Below are positions 40,742 through 49,956 of a stretch of DNA of 64,000 nucleotides, piece by piece. Source of the stretch: Microbacterium pumilum (GTDB lineage: Bacteria; Actinomycetota; Actinomycetes; Actinomycetales; Microbacteriaceae); assembly GCF_039530225.1 (NCBI RefSeq), contig NZ_BAAAOH010000001.1:3596001-3660000 (forward strand), written 5' to 3'. The notes under the pieces were generated by a model, which was given only the letters and a program-made list of their open reading frames with translations, searched no databases and was not told the origin of the DNA. Numbering within the stretch: position 1 is the stretch's first letter; each line of letters starts with the position of its first letter. Both the position numbers and the translations under genes were made by a program.

Positions 40742-43555
40742 ATGGCGCCTGCACGCAAGTTGATCGAAGTCTCGCTCCCGTTGGAGGCGATCAACCGCGA
40801 GTCCGCCCGTGAGAAGTCGATCCGCCACGGGCACCCCTCTACGCTCCACCTGTGGTGGGCGAGACGCCCTCTAGCGGCCGCTCGGGCGGTGCTCTTCGCG
40901 CAGCTCGTTGACGACCCGTCGTCCCACCCCGACCGCTTCCCGACCGAGGCCGAGCAGGTCGCCGAGCGCGAGAGGCTGCACGACATCATCCGTCGCCTGG
41001 TGGTATGGGAGAACGTGCGCGACGGGCGGCTGCTCGACGAGGCGCGGAAAGAGATCCTGGCTTCGACAAACGGCAACCCCCCGGCGATCCTCGATCCGTT
41101 CGCGGGCGGCGGCACCATTCCGCTCGAGGCGCAGCGGCTGGGGCTCGAGGCGCACGCGTCTGACCTGAACCCCGTCGCGGTGCTCATCAACAAGGCGCTC
41201 ATAGAATTTCCGCCGAAGTTTCGCGATCGCAAACCCGTGTTCCCCGGACTCGCCGGGTCGCAGGTAACGCCCTGGACGGGCGCGTCGGGCCTCGCGGCCG
41301 ACGTGCGTGCCTACGGGCAGTGGATGCGCGACGAAGCCGAGAAGCACATCGGACACCTCTACCCCAAGGCGACGCTGCCCGACGGGTCGGACGCGACCGT
41401 CATCGCGTGGATCTGGGCCCGCACAGTCACCTGTCCCAACCCCGCATGTGGCATCGAGATGCCCCTCGTGCGCTCGTGGTGGCTAGGTAAGAAGAAGAAC
41501 AAAGAGGCCTACGTCGTTCCGACGATCTTGGCGGACGACTCGCACCCGAGCGGCAAGCGGGTTGATTTTACGATCGGGCACGGGGCGGAGAGCGCGCCCA
41601 CCGCAGAGACCGATGGCACTGTGGGCCGCACAGGCGCGACCTGCATCTCGTGCTCTAGCGGAGTCGACCTCAAGTATGTTCGGGCAGAAGCGAAGGCCGA
41701 TCGGATGGGTGCGACGCTGATGGCGGTCGTTGCGGAGGGCTCGCGTTCCCGTCATTACGTCGCTCCCACTGGAGAACATGTTGCGGCGGCACAACAGGCG
41801 TTGCCTCATGATGCGCCTGACCAATCGATCCCCGCTCAGGCGCCCAGTTTTCGCGTTCAGGCTTATGGAATGACGAAGTGGGCGGACCTGTTCACGAACC
41901 GGCAGCTCGTGGCGCTCACGACGTTCAGTGACCTCGCGGCGGAGGCGCGCGAACGCGTGCTCGCCGACGCGCTCGCTGCCGGACATCCCGAGGGCACCCG
42001 ACTCGATGACGGGGGATCGGATGCCGCCGCCTACGCCGATGCTGTTGCCACCTACCTCGCATTTGGCATCTCCAAGGCAACCGACTATCACAACGCACTT
42101 TGTGGTTGGCGCTCCGACGTCAAGAACGAAGGAATCGGGCACCTCTTTGCGCGCCAGGCGATCCCGATGGTTTGGGACTACTGCGAGGCCAACCCGCTCT
42201 CCGCTTCGTCGGGCAACATGCTTGACCAGTACACATGGATCGGAAAGGTTCTGGATCTCTTGCCGGCAGCGACCAAGGCGGTCTCCAGCCAGGCTGACGC
42301 CTCAGTGAGATCGTTCGCCTCCGCAGTTGTATCCACCGACCCGCCGTACTACGACAACATCGGCTATTCCGATCTCTCCGACTTCTTCTACATCTGGCTG
42401 CGACGTTCTCTGCGTGGCATCCTGCCCTCGCTCTTCGGCACCGTGCTCGTGCCGAAGGCTGAGGAGCTGGTCGCGAACCCGTATCGTCACAATGGCAAGA
42501 ACGGGGCCAAGGAGTTCTTCGAAGACGGCTTCCGCGACGTGTTCAAGCGGGCACGGGAGTCCGCGAGCGAGGAGTACCCGATCACGGTCTACTACGCGTT
42601 CAAGCAATCGGACACAGACGATGATGGCCAGGCGTCCTCCGGTTGGGAGACGCTCCTCGACGGCATGGTGCGCAACGGTTGGATGATCACGTCCACATGG
42701 CCAATGCGAAGCGAATTGAGCAATCGGATGATTGCGAGCGGTACCAACGCGCTCGCGTCTTCCATCGTCCTTTCGCTCCGCCCGAGACCCGAGGACGCGC
42801 CGATCACCGATCGGCGCGGGTACATCGCCGCGCTCAAGCGAGAGTTGGGCGATGCCTTGCGCGATCTACAGTCCGGCGGAATCGCGCCGGTCGATCTGCG
42901 GCAAGCGACGATCGGTCCTGGCATGACCGTGTTCTCGCGGTACACACAGGTGGTAGAGGCCGATGGGTCGCCAATGACCGTGCGGTCGGCGCTCGCCCGC
43001 ATCAACGAGATTCTCGACGAGGTACTCGACGAGCAGGAGGGGGACTTTGACCCGACGACACGGTTCGCGATCGCTTGGTACCGCTTGAACAGCTACCGCT
43101 CGGGGCCGTTCGGCGACGCCGATGACATCGCGCGAGGGCGCAACACTGCGGTCGCAACAATGCAGCGCCACGGCATCCTGTCGTCTCGCGCTGGCAGAGT
43201 GCAGCTCTATAAGCCCGCCAACCTGGACGCGAAGTATGACGTGCTCGCGGACGAGTCGACGAGCACATGGGAAGCGCTCCACCACGCGGTACGGCTGCTC
43301 GAGTCAGGAGGGATTATCTCTGCGGGGGTCTTCCTACGCAGCGCCTCGCAGCGTGCCGACGGTGCGGTAGACCTCGATCTCGTGAAGGATCTCGCCTATC
43401 TGCTGTTCGAAGTGGCCGAGAAGAACGGCTGGACCAAAGACGCGATCAGCTTCAATGCGCTCGCGACGTCATGGCCGGAGCTCATGGGCGCCGCCCGCGC
43501 CGCGACCGGAGAAGCCTTCGTGACATCCACCCTCGACTTCGGAGAGGACGCCTAA
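40742..43555 (+). CDS. DUF1156 DNA adenine methyltransferase (Hma-type methylase)
   Basis: A 937-residue enzyme. DUF1156 opens it (LIEVSLPLEAINRESAREKSIRHGHPSTLHLWWARRPLAAARAV). Then come the SAM-binding motif DPFAGGGT (118-125), a zinc-finger-like stretch (CPNPACG and CISC, about 223-305), and the catalytic motif DPPYYDN at 533-539, the form used by N6-adenine/N4-cytosine methylases. It should mark host DNA so the locus spares it. It follows the YhaN-like gene by 108 nt, the only large gap in the plus-strand run, so a second promoter is possible there. Its stop overlaps the ATPase start (TAATG). Confidence 0.93.
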   Translation: MAPARKLIEVSLPLEAINRESAREKSIRHGHPSTLHLWWARRPLAAARAVLFAQLVDDPSSHPDRFPTEAEQVAERERLHDIIRRLVVWENVRDGRLLDEARKEILASTNGNPPAILDPFAGGGTIPLEAQRLGLEAHASDLNPVAVLINKALIEFPPKFRDRKPVFPGLAGSQVTPWTGASGLAADVRAYGQWMRDEAEKHIGHLYPKATLPDGSDATVIAWIWARTVTCPNPACGIEMPLVRSWWLGKKKNKEAYVVPTILADDSHPSGKRVDFTIGHGAESAPTAETDGTVGRTGATCISCSSGVDLKYVRAEAKADRMGATLMAVVAEGSRSRHYVAPTGEHVAAAQQALPHDAPDQSIPAQAPSFRVQAYGMTKWADLFTNRQLVALTTFSDLAAEARERVLADALAAGHPEGTRLDDGGSDAAAYADAVATYLAFGISKATDYHNALCGWRSDVKNEGIGHLFARQAIPMVWDYCEANPLSASSGNMLDQYTWIGKVLDLLPAATKAVSSQADASVRSFASAVVSTDPPYYDNIGYSDLSDFFYIWLRRSLRGILPSLFGTVLVPKAEELVANPYRHNGKNGAKEFFEDGFRDVFKRARESASEEYPITVYYAFKQSDTDDDGQASSGWETLLDGMVRNGWMITSTWPMRSELSNRMIASGTNALASSIVLSLRPRPEDAPITDRRGYIAALKRELGDALRDLQSGGIAPVDLRQATIGPGMTVFSRYTQVVEADGSPMTVRSALARINEILDEVLDEQEGDFDPTTRFAIAWYRLNSYRSGPFGDADDIARGRNTAVATMQRHGILSSRAGRVQLYKPANLDAKYDVLADESTSTWEALHHAVRLLESGGIISAGVFLRSASQRADGAVDLDLVKDLAYLLFEVAEKNGWTKDAISFNALATSWPELMGAARAATGEAFVTSTLDFGEDA

Positions 43556-46500
43556 TGGCGACATCCAATCGTGACCGCATCGGCCGCATGTTCGAGATCA
43601 TGTCACCGGCGCTCGACGACTTCATCACCAGGACCGTGGAACCGGTCATCGGCGACACGGACTGGACGGAGCTCGTCCGCCTCGTCGATACAAGCAAGGG
43701 GGCGTCATCGGCCAAGAAGTACGATCGCAGCGATCCGCAGGTGCAACTCCGCTTCATCACCGAGAACATCGCCGGTCGCGCGAAGTCGGGGTGGTTTCCT
43801 TTCGATGGCGTCCTCTCGCACCAGCACAAGGCGTACGCGAGCGAATTGCGGTCGACTCGCGACGAGTGGGCGCATCTCAAGCCGTTCGACGATGACACCG
43901 CCTATCGCAGCCTCGATACCGCGCGTCTGCTCATGGCGGCGATCGGATCGGCATCTGCGGCAGATGAGATCGACGGCGTCCGCCTGGATCTTCGCCGGCT
44001 AACTGCTGACAAACAAGACAAGAAGTCGCTCAAGAACTCAGTGGTCGTTCCTGATGTCGCGGGCCTTGCGCCTTGGCGCAGCGTACTCAAGCCGGTTGAC
44101 GAAGTGGCGACGGGCAACTTCCAGTCGTCCGAGTTCGCCGCCGACCTCTACAAGGTTGCCCGTTCTGACGCGTCATTGAGCAGCGAGTACTCCGATCCTC
44201 GCGACTTCTTCGCCCGCACCTACCTCACCGAGGGTCTGCGCGACCTGATCTCGCGCGGAGTGAAACGCCTGTCGGGCGACACCAACGCATCGCCGGTGAT
44301 CAACCTGCAGACGAACTTCGGCGGCGGCAAGACCCACTCGATGCTCGCTCTATGGCACCTCGCGGGCGGGCTGCCCCTTGGATCGTTCCCGCAGGAGGCC
44401 CAAGAGCTGCTGTCCGCGTCGGGCTATCCCGAAGCCGGCTTCGCGCTGCCTCGGGTCGCGCTCGTCGGCAACCACATCGCTCCGCAAGGCGAACAGAAAG
44501 TCGGCGGGCCGCGTGTCCAGACGATCTGGGGCGAGCTTGCCTGGCAACTTGGCGGGCAGGACGCGTTCGACCTCGTCGCCGAGCATGATGCGGCCGGTAC
44601 GAACCCAGGAGCCGCGCTCCACACACTGCTGGCGAAGTACTCACCGGCCGTCATCCTGGTCGATGAGTGGGTCGCCTACGCGCGCCAGCTCTACGGCCGT
44701 GAGGACCTCGCCGGCGGCACGTTCGACACGCAATTCACATTCGCGCAGTCACTCACCGAGGCCGCCAAATCGACGCCCGGGGTGCTTCTCGCGATCTCCA
44801 TCCCGGCTTCCCACGATGGCGACGACAGCGCCGGCACCATCGCCGGCGCAGCAGAAGAAGTCGGCGGCAGCAACGGCGTGGAGGCGCTCAAGCGCCTCCA
44901 GAACGTAGTTCGTCGTGTGGCGGATCAATGGCGCCCGGCCACGGGTGATGAGGCGTACCGCATCGTCAAGCAGCGTCTCTTCGAACCTGAGGACGCCACC
45001 GCGATCGCACAGATCAACGTGACCGCGAAACAGTTCGTTGACTTCTACGCGAAGAACGCAAGCGACTTCCCCAAGGAGGCCCGCGACCCCGCGTATGGCG
45101 AGCGGATCCGCCGCTCGTACCCCCTGCATCCTGAATTGTTCGATCGCTTGTACGAGGACTGGTCATCGCTCGAGCGCTTCCAGCGCACCCGCGGCGTCCT
45201 CCGCCTCATGAACGCGGTGATCCATGCGCTGTGGGTCGGCGAAGACCAGGGACCGCTCATCCTTCCCGGATCGATCCCCCTTGCTGACGCGCAGGTCAAC
45301 CCCGAGCTCACACAGTACCTGCAGGACTCGTGGAAAGCCGTCATCGACGCGGACGTGGACGGTCCTAACTCGGAGCCGGCCAAGCTCGATGGAGAAAAGA
45401 CTCTGTTCGGTCAGCGTTCGATCACGAAGCGTCTCGCGCGCACGGTGTTCTTCGGCGCGGCGCCGACCATCGGTACTGCGCAAAAGGGAATTGATACGCA
45501 GCGCGTGTTCCTCGGCACCGCCGTGCCCGGCGACGTTGTGGGCAACTTCCACTCGGCGCTCGCGCAGCTCGGTGACCGTGCGACCTACTTCTATGCCGGC
45601 GCCGGCAAGTACTGGTACGACACACAGGCGAACATCACTCGCCGGGCGAAGGATGCCGCGGACGCACTCCACCCCGAGGATGTCTGGCTCGAGATCTCTC
45701 GGCGCCTTAGGCAGAGCGAGGAGCGCAAGCCAGGCGAGTTCGCAGCGGTGCACGTCGCTCCAGGTGACACGGGCGACATCCCCGATACCGAGCAGGCCCG
45801 CCTCGTTGTGATTCATCCGCGACACGCGCACAAGCGGGGTTCGAAGGATTCCGCGGCCAGGGTCTTCGCGCAACAGGCCACCGAACGTCGCGGCACTGCC
45901 AACCGCACAAACCGCAACATGGTCGTGTTCGTGGCACCCGATGCCGACCGGCTCGCCGAACTTGAGGCATCCGTTCGCCAATACCTGGCGTGGAACAAGA
46001 TCGTGACCGAAGCGAACGACCTCAACCTCACGCCGCAGCAGCTGCAGCAGGCCGCCGGGCGACGCGACCAAGAGAGCGGGACCGTCGACGGGCGGCTCGC
46101 GCAGACATACGTGTGGATTCTCAATCCCGCCAACCCGGTGACCGACGGCGCATTCGAGATCGAGGAGATCAAGGCGGACGGTCAGGCCGCGTCACTCGCG
46201 GACCGGGCCGCGAAGAAGCTCGGCAGCATGGGGCTGTACGGCACCCAACACGCTGCCGGAGTGGTGCGCCATGCACTCGACGCGAAGGTGCCGGGAGTCT
46301 GGAAGTCCGGGCACGTCAGCGTGGGCGACGTGTGGTCGCTGTATGCGCAGTACCCGTACATGCCCCGGCTACGCGACCGGGAGGTGTTCATTGATTCTCT
46401 GCACAACATGCCGATGCTCTGGGAAAAGGAGGGCTTCGCCCTGGCGACTTCGTGGAACACGAGCGAGGAGCGGTATGTCGGGCTGCATCTTCCAGGAGAC

Positions 46501-46905
46501 GCCGGATCGGTCGTGATCAACGACACGACCCTGCTCGTGAAGCCGCAGATCGCGATCGATGCGCGACGAAGCGAGGTCGTTGTTCCACCGGACCTGCCGC
46601 CGGGTCCGGGACCTGGGCCTGGGCCTGATCCGGTCATCGTTGATCCGCCGATCGTCGTGCCCGAAAAGAAGACGACCCGCTATGTCGGCAGTGTGGAGCT
46701 GTCTTCTGAGCGGTACGCGAACGACTTCGCGAAGATCGCGAACGAAGTGATCGCGAACCTTGCGAGCGTGCCGGGCGGGCGGCTTCGCTTGGCCCTCTCG
46801 ATCGACGCCTCAGCGGCGGAGGGATTCACCGAGCAGCAGATTCGAACGATTCGCGAGAACGCGTCGACTCTAAAGTTCACGACGAACGAGTTCGAAAAGG
46901 ACTGA
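43555..46905 (+). CDS. DUF499 ATPase with N-terminal Swt1-type HEPN domain (Hma-type ATPase)
   Basis: A 1,116-residue protein. Residues about 5-130 resemble the Swt1 HEPN domain (IGRMFEIMSPALDDFI, then RDEWAHL and RSLDTARLLMAAI). The HEPN catalytic R-x4-H is present as Arg102-His107, so RNA cleavage is possible. The DUF499 ATPase follows, with Walker A FGGGKTHS near 254-261, Walker B-like AVILVDEWVAYARQL near 365, and AISIPAS as sensor. The long C-terminal part contains a Pro/Gly linker (PPGPGPGPGPDP, about 1,018-1,029) and a small end domain (SVELSSERYANDFAKIANEV). The start is set by the 1-nt overlap with the methylase stop. The combination suggests an ATP-controlled effector. Confidence 0.9.
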   Translation: MATSNRDRIGRMFEIMSPALDDFITRTVEPVIGDTDWTELVRLVDTSKGASSAKKYDRSDPQVQLRFITENIAGRAKSGWFPFDGVLSHQHKAYASELRSTRDEWAHLKPFDDDTAYRSLDTARLLMAAIGSASAADEIDGVRLDLRRLTADKQDKKSLKNSVVVPDVAGLAPWRSVLKPVDEVATGNFQSSEFAADLYKVARSDASLSSEYSDPRDFFARTYLTEGLRDLISRGVKRLSGDTNASPVINLQTNFGGGKTHSMLALWHLAGGLPLGSFPQEAQELLSASGYPEAGFALPRVALVGNHIAPQGEQKVGGPRVQTIWGELAWQLGGQDAFDLVAEHDAAGTNPGAALHTLLAKYSPAVILVDEWVAYARQLYGREDLAGGTFDTQFTFAQSLTEAAKSTPGVLLAISIPASHDGDDSAGTIAGAAEEVGGSNGVEALKRLQNVVRRVADQWRPATGDEAYRIVKQRLFEPEDATAIAQINVTAKQFVDFYAKNASDFPKEARDPAYGERIRRSYPLHPELFDRLYEDWSSLERFQRTRGVLRLMNAVIHALWVGEDQGPLILPGSIPLADAQVNPELTQYLQDSWKAVIDADVDGPNSEPAKLDGEKTLFGQRSITKRLARTVFFGAAPTIGTAQKGIDTQRVFLGTAVPGDVVGNFHSALAQLGDRATYFYAGAGKYWYDTQANITRRAKDAADALHPEDVWLEISRRLRQSEERKPGEFAAVHVAPGDTGDIPDTEQARLVVIHPRHAHKRGSKDSAARVFAQQATERRGTANRTNRNMVVFVAPDADRLAELEASVRQYLAWNKIVTEANDLNLTPQQLQQAAGRRDQESGTVDGRLAQTYVWILNPANPVTDGAFEIEEIKADGQAASLADRAAKKLGSMGLYGTQHAAGVVRHALDAKVPGVWKSGHVSVGDVWSLYAQYPYMPRLRDREVFIDSLHNMPMLWEKEGFALATSWNTSEERYVGLHLPGDAGSVVINDTTLLVKPQIAIDARRSEVVVPPDLPPGPGPGPGPDPVIVDPPIVVPEKKTTRYVGSVELSSERYANDFAKIANEVIANLASVPGGRLRLALSIDASAAEGFTEQQIRTIRENASTLKFTTNEFEKD

Positions 46906-46912
46906 GGCAGCC

Positions 46913-47080
46913 GTGGCAAGCGACAAGCAGGTCGTCCGCGCGATCAACTCAGGCTCGATCTCATCCGAGGATCTCGTCAGCCGTGACGGGTGGAGCTACA
47001 TCTGCAAGGTGCGCGGACGAAACTTCAGCAAGGTCGACGAAGAAGCGTGGCAGCGTGTGCCCGCCGCGGTTACCTCTTGA
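46913..47080 (+). CDS. 55-residue protein between the DUF499 and DUF262 genes
   Basis: A GTG-started ORF 7 nt after the ATPase stop, with GAGG ahead. It encodes a basic-acidic mix including INSGSISSEDLVSRDGWSY and KVRGRNFSKVDEEAWQRV, with no membrane segment. The codon use follows that of the flanking genes, and the spacing (7 nt before, 50 nt after) suits an operon member. No family is recognised. It could be a DNA-binding or regulatory adaptor; too short for most gene callers. Confidence 0.6.
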   Translation: MASDKQVVRAINSGSISSEDLVSRDGWSYICKVRGRNFSKVDEEAWQRVPAAVTS

Positions 47081-47130
47081 GCAGACGTAATCCACGCGGG
47101 TTCTGACCCGCGGACCAAGGAGGATTCCCT

Positions 47131-49032
47131 ATGAAAGTCAGTGATCTGCTCCACCAGGTGGACTCGGGCGACATCGCGCTGCCCGAGTTCCAGCGAGGAT
47201 ACGTCTGGAACAACGATCAGGTGCGCGGACTGTTCACCTCCCTCTACCGTGGCTATCCGGTCGGGGGTTTCATGACCTGGAACACGCCCGCTGACACCGC
47301 CAGTGCACGCGGCGGCGTGAGCACGGATGGCACGGTGAAGCTGTTGCTCGACGGGCAACAACGCGTGACGTCGCTATACGGCGTGATCCGGGGCGAAGCA
47401 CCGAAATTCTTCGAGGGCAACGCCAAGGCGTTCACCGGTCTCCATTTCAATGTCGAGGACGAGTCTTTCGAGTTCTACGCACCGGTAAAGATGAAGAGCG
47501 ATCCTGCCTGGATTGACGTGAGTGCCCTCTTCAAGGGCGGTCCAGGCGCGTTCTTCCCGGCAATGATGGAACTCTCCGACGGCGACGCACAACGGCAAGG
47601 CACGTACTTCAACCGCCTTCTCGCCGTTGCCAATATCGACAAGCGGGACTTCCACATAGAGGAAGTAGTCGGCCCGGGCATGACGATTGACGTCGTTGTC
47701 GACATCTTCAACCGAGTGAACTCCGGTGGCACGAAGCTCTCGAAGGGTGACCTCGCCCTCGCCAAAGTCTGCGCGTCCTGGCCAGAAGCTCGACAGGAGT
47801 TCAATGCGGTCCTTGCCACCTGGCGCGAGGCCGGGTACTGGTTCAAGCTCGACTGGCTGCTGCGCGTCGTGAACGGCGTGGTGACCGGTAACGCCCCGTT
47901 CACGGCGCTCGCCAGCGCACCCGTTTCCGACGTCCGCGAGGGCCTGAAACTCGCGAAGAAGTACGTCAGTGGCTGGCTTGACGTGATTTCCGGGCGACTC
48001 GGTCTCGACCACGATCGCGTCCTGTTCAGCAAGTACGCACTGGTGCTGCTCGCGCGGTTCTCGCATCTCAACGGGGGCAAGCTCCCGGATGCCGCGACAC
48101 AGAGCCGTCTCCTCGCCTGGTATGTGCACACCGGCATGTGGGGCCGTTACGCGGGTTCGTCAGAGTCCGCGCTGGCCCAGGATCTCGAAGCGGTCGACCG
48201 AGATGGCGTTGAGGGGCTGTTCGGCACACTGCGACAGTCGCGAGGCGACCTGACCGTGAGAGCCAGCGACTTCGCCGGGAACTCGATGGGGTCACGCTTC
48301 TACCCGACGCTCTATCTCCTCACGCGCACCCACTCGGCGCGCGACTTTGGTACCGGAGTCGCGCTTTCGAGCTCGCTGCTCGGACACAATGCCTCGCTGG
48401 ATGTGCACCACATCTTCCCCAAGGCCCAGCTGTATGCGGCCGGATACAGCCGTGGCGAGGTCAATGCTGTCGCCAACTTCTGCTTCTTGACCAAGCACAC
48501 GAATATCAATATCAGCGCGACGCCACCGGCGACCTACATGCCGCAAGTTGAGGCGACCTTCCCTGGAGCACTCAGCAGCCAGTGGATTCCTAGTGACACG
48601 CGACTGTGGGAGATCGCTGCCTTCCGCGAGTTCCTCGCGGCGCGTCGCGAGCTCCTTGCTGATTCCATGAACGCGTTCCTGGGTGAGCTCGAGTCCGGCC
48701 ACGGCGCGCAGACGGAACTCGCGCGCGGAGTCGCGGTAGTGCTCGCGGATGACGAGCGCGACGTGGAGGACGCGGACCTCGCGTCTCTGGTCGTGTGGCT
48801 CGAGTCAGAAGGCTATGCGACACCCGATCTGGGTGTGGAGGTCGTAGAGGAAGCCAGCGGTCAGATCATCTGCAACGCAGACGCGCTGTGGCCCAACGGG
48901 CTGCAGGAGGGGATTGGCAATCCTGTCGTGCTCGAGCGTGACGAGCCCGATGCGGTCGATCGGCTCAAGGTCCTCGGCTATGACGTCTTCTCTAGCGTCG
49001 GCGCGTTACGGGAGTATGTCGCGAGGCGATAG
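47131..49032 (+). CDS. DUF262-HNH protein (GmrSD-like)
   Basis: A 633-residue protein. The DUF262 domain opens at once: LPEFQRGYVWNNDQVRGLF, then the signature LLDGQQRVTSL (72-82, D74-G-Q-Q-R78), and IFNRVNSGGTKLSKGDLALA. The DGQQR motif is tied to NTP binding/hydrolysis in GmrS-type proteins. The HNH-like (DUF1524/GmrD) part has LDVHHIFPKAQL (423-434; His426-His427) and NFCFLTKHTNINIS. The C-terminus (about 530-633) is unassigned. GmrSD cuts modified phage DNA, so this is probably a further nuclease of the locus. The ATG follows AAGGAGG. Confidence 0.9.
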   Translation: MKVSDLLHQVDSGDIALPEFQRGYVWNNDQVRGLFTSLYRGYPVGGFMTWNTPADTASARGGVSTDGTVKLLLDGQQRVTSLYGVIRGEAPKFFEGNAKAFTGLHFNVEDESFEFYAPVKMKSDPAWIDVSALFKGGPGAFFPAMMELSDGDAQRQGTYFNRLLAVANIDKRDFHIEEVVGPGMTIDVVVDIFNRVNSGGTKLSKGDLALAKVCASWPEARQEFNAVLATWREAGYWFKLDWLLRVVNGVVTGNAPFTALASAPVSDVREGLKLAKKYVSGWLDVISGRLGLDHDRVLFSKYALVLLARFSHLNGGKLPDAATQSRLLAWYVHTGMWGRYAGSSESALAQDLEAVDRDGVEGLFGTLRQSRGDLTVRASDFAGNSMGSRFYPTLYLLTRTHSARDFGTGVALSSSLLGHNASLDVHHIFPKAQLYAAGYSRGEVNAVANFCFLTKHTNINISATPPATYMPQVEATFPGALSSQWIPSDTRLWEIAAFREFLAARRELLADSMNAFLGELESGHGAQTELARGVAVVLADDERDVEDADLASLVVWLESEGYATPDLGVEVVEEASGQIICNADALWPNGLQEGIGNPVVLERDEPDAVDRLKVLGYDVFSSVGALREYVARR

Positions 49033-49077
49033 CGACGGCTTCTAGCTTGCGCCGGCAATGACTCAGAGACGAACGGT

Positions 49078-49272
49078 CTACGCTGGCTCATACCAACGGC
49101 TGAGCGTCTTGCCCCCGATCCGCCACTCAGTACCGACTGCTTCTGGCTTCACAGGGTGGGTGAGCACCCGAATTCGGTAAGTTTCCGTGTCCACGTGCTC
49201 AATGACCTCGACGGTCCGGCCTGGGCGTCGTCTGTCACGATCCGCGAGAACATCGCCGACTCGGACGAACAT
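49078..49272 (-). CDS. small conserved-looking protein, unknown function
   Basis: A 64-residue protein (VRVGDVLADRDRRRPGRTVEVIEHVDTETY, WRIGGKTLSRWYEPA) with the look of a short SH3-like or DUF6354-type beta protein: repeated hydrophobic-polar strands and a DRDRRRPGR turn. It lies 10 nt downstream of another minus-strand ORF and is probably cotranscribed. It converges on the end of the DUF262 gene (45 nt). The DUF6354 link is only an impression. Confidence 0.5.
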   Translation of the reverse strand: MFVRVGDVLADRDRRRPGRTVEVIEHVDTETYRIRVLTHPVKPEAVGTEWRIGGKTLSRWYEPA

Positions 49273-49282
49273 GCCTCGACCT

Positions 49283-49606
49283 CTACACCGTTCGCCCGAA
49301 GATGTGCGGGAATAGCCTCGCCGCGGTCACCTCGTCGATCGCTTCGATCTCGACCGGCGGACCGGGCTCGTTCACGATTTCCGCTATGTCGCCCTCGTTG
49401 CCAATCCAGAACAGGATCTCGCCGAATGGCGCAGGTAGCTCGATGGATACATCGTCCGCGCTATCTCCTGGACCGACGATCTCAAATGTCGAACCGGTGG
49501 GTAGAAGCCAGACGATGGCGCCGGCCGGCTTGTCTGGCATGCCACCGCCTTCGCTATCGAACCAGCTCGGGGCGAGCAGTCGAACGTATCGCTTCGGTTC
49601 AGCCAC
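49283..49606 (-). CDS. acidic hypothetical protein
   Basis: A 107-residue acidic protein (WLLPTGSTFEIVGPGDSADDVSIELPAP, then GEILFWIGNEGDIAEIVNEPGPPVEI) that reads as a compact beta-rich domain. No family recognised. It is the first of two minus-strand genes. The start ATG at 49606 has no strong ribosome site. It may serve in immunity or mobilisation; nothing in the sequence decides. Confidence 0.45.
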   Translation of the reverse strand: MAEPKRYVRLLAPSWFDSEGGGMPDKPAGAIVWLLPTGSTFEIVGPGDSADDVSIELPAPFGEILFWIGNEGDIAEIVNEPGPPVEIEAIDEVTAARLFPHIFGRTV

Positions 49607-49956
49607 ATTGTGATCGTAGGTCGTCCGGCAGTCGGTTCCCAGCCCTTCGTTAACGTTCGTCGGTCAGCACAGATTTGGGCATCGCTGCGCACCGTCAGAC
49701 GCGAGGCCGAAGAACACGGCGAGCCAGCGACATCGCGAGTCGAAGGCAAGCCCCGTGCAAACGGGGCCCATAGTCCTCACACCCACCGGAACGAGTGCCC
49801 GATAGTCGAGCGACCGAACCGACCGACAAACGCAATAAACGCAATGCACGCAGGCACCCACGGTGGACGACGACCTTTGAAACCGTTTCGCTACAGTTAC
49901 CTGCAATGCAGAAAAATCCCTGGATAACCGCGAAAACCTGGCCTACCCTGGGCGCC
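49607..49956. other. intergenic region between divergent genes, relaxase promoter
   Basis: 350 bp between the minus-strand hypothetical and the relaxase. TACCCT at 49944-49949 lies 7 nt before the ATG at 49957, fitting a leaderless relaxase promoter. The AT-richer part at 49800-49930 is where an origin of transfer would be expected; I cannot identify one. Confidence 0.4.

Noticed and set aside
33019..49032. DISARM or BREX system
   Set aside because: The SNF2 helicase and adenine methylase could suggest DISARM class 1, but no DUF1998 or PLD gene is present; no PglZ, BrxL or BrxC is present either, so BREX does not fit. DUF499 and DUF1156 point to the Hma type.
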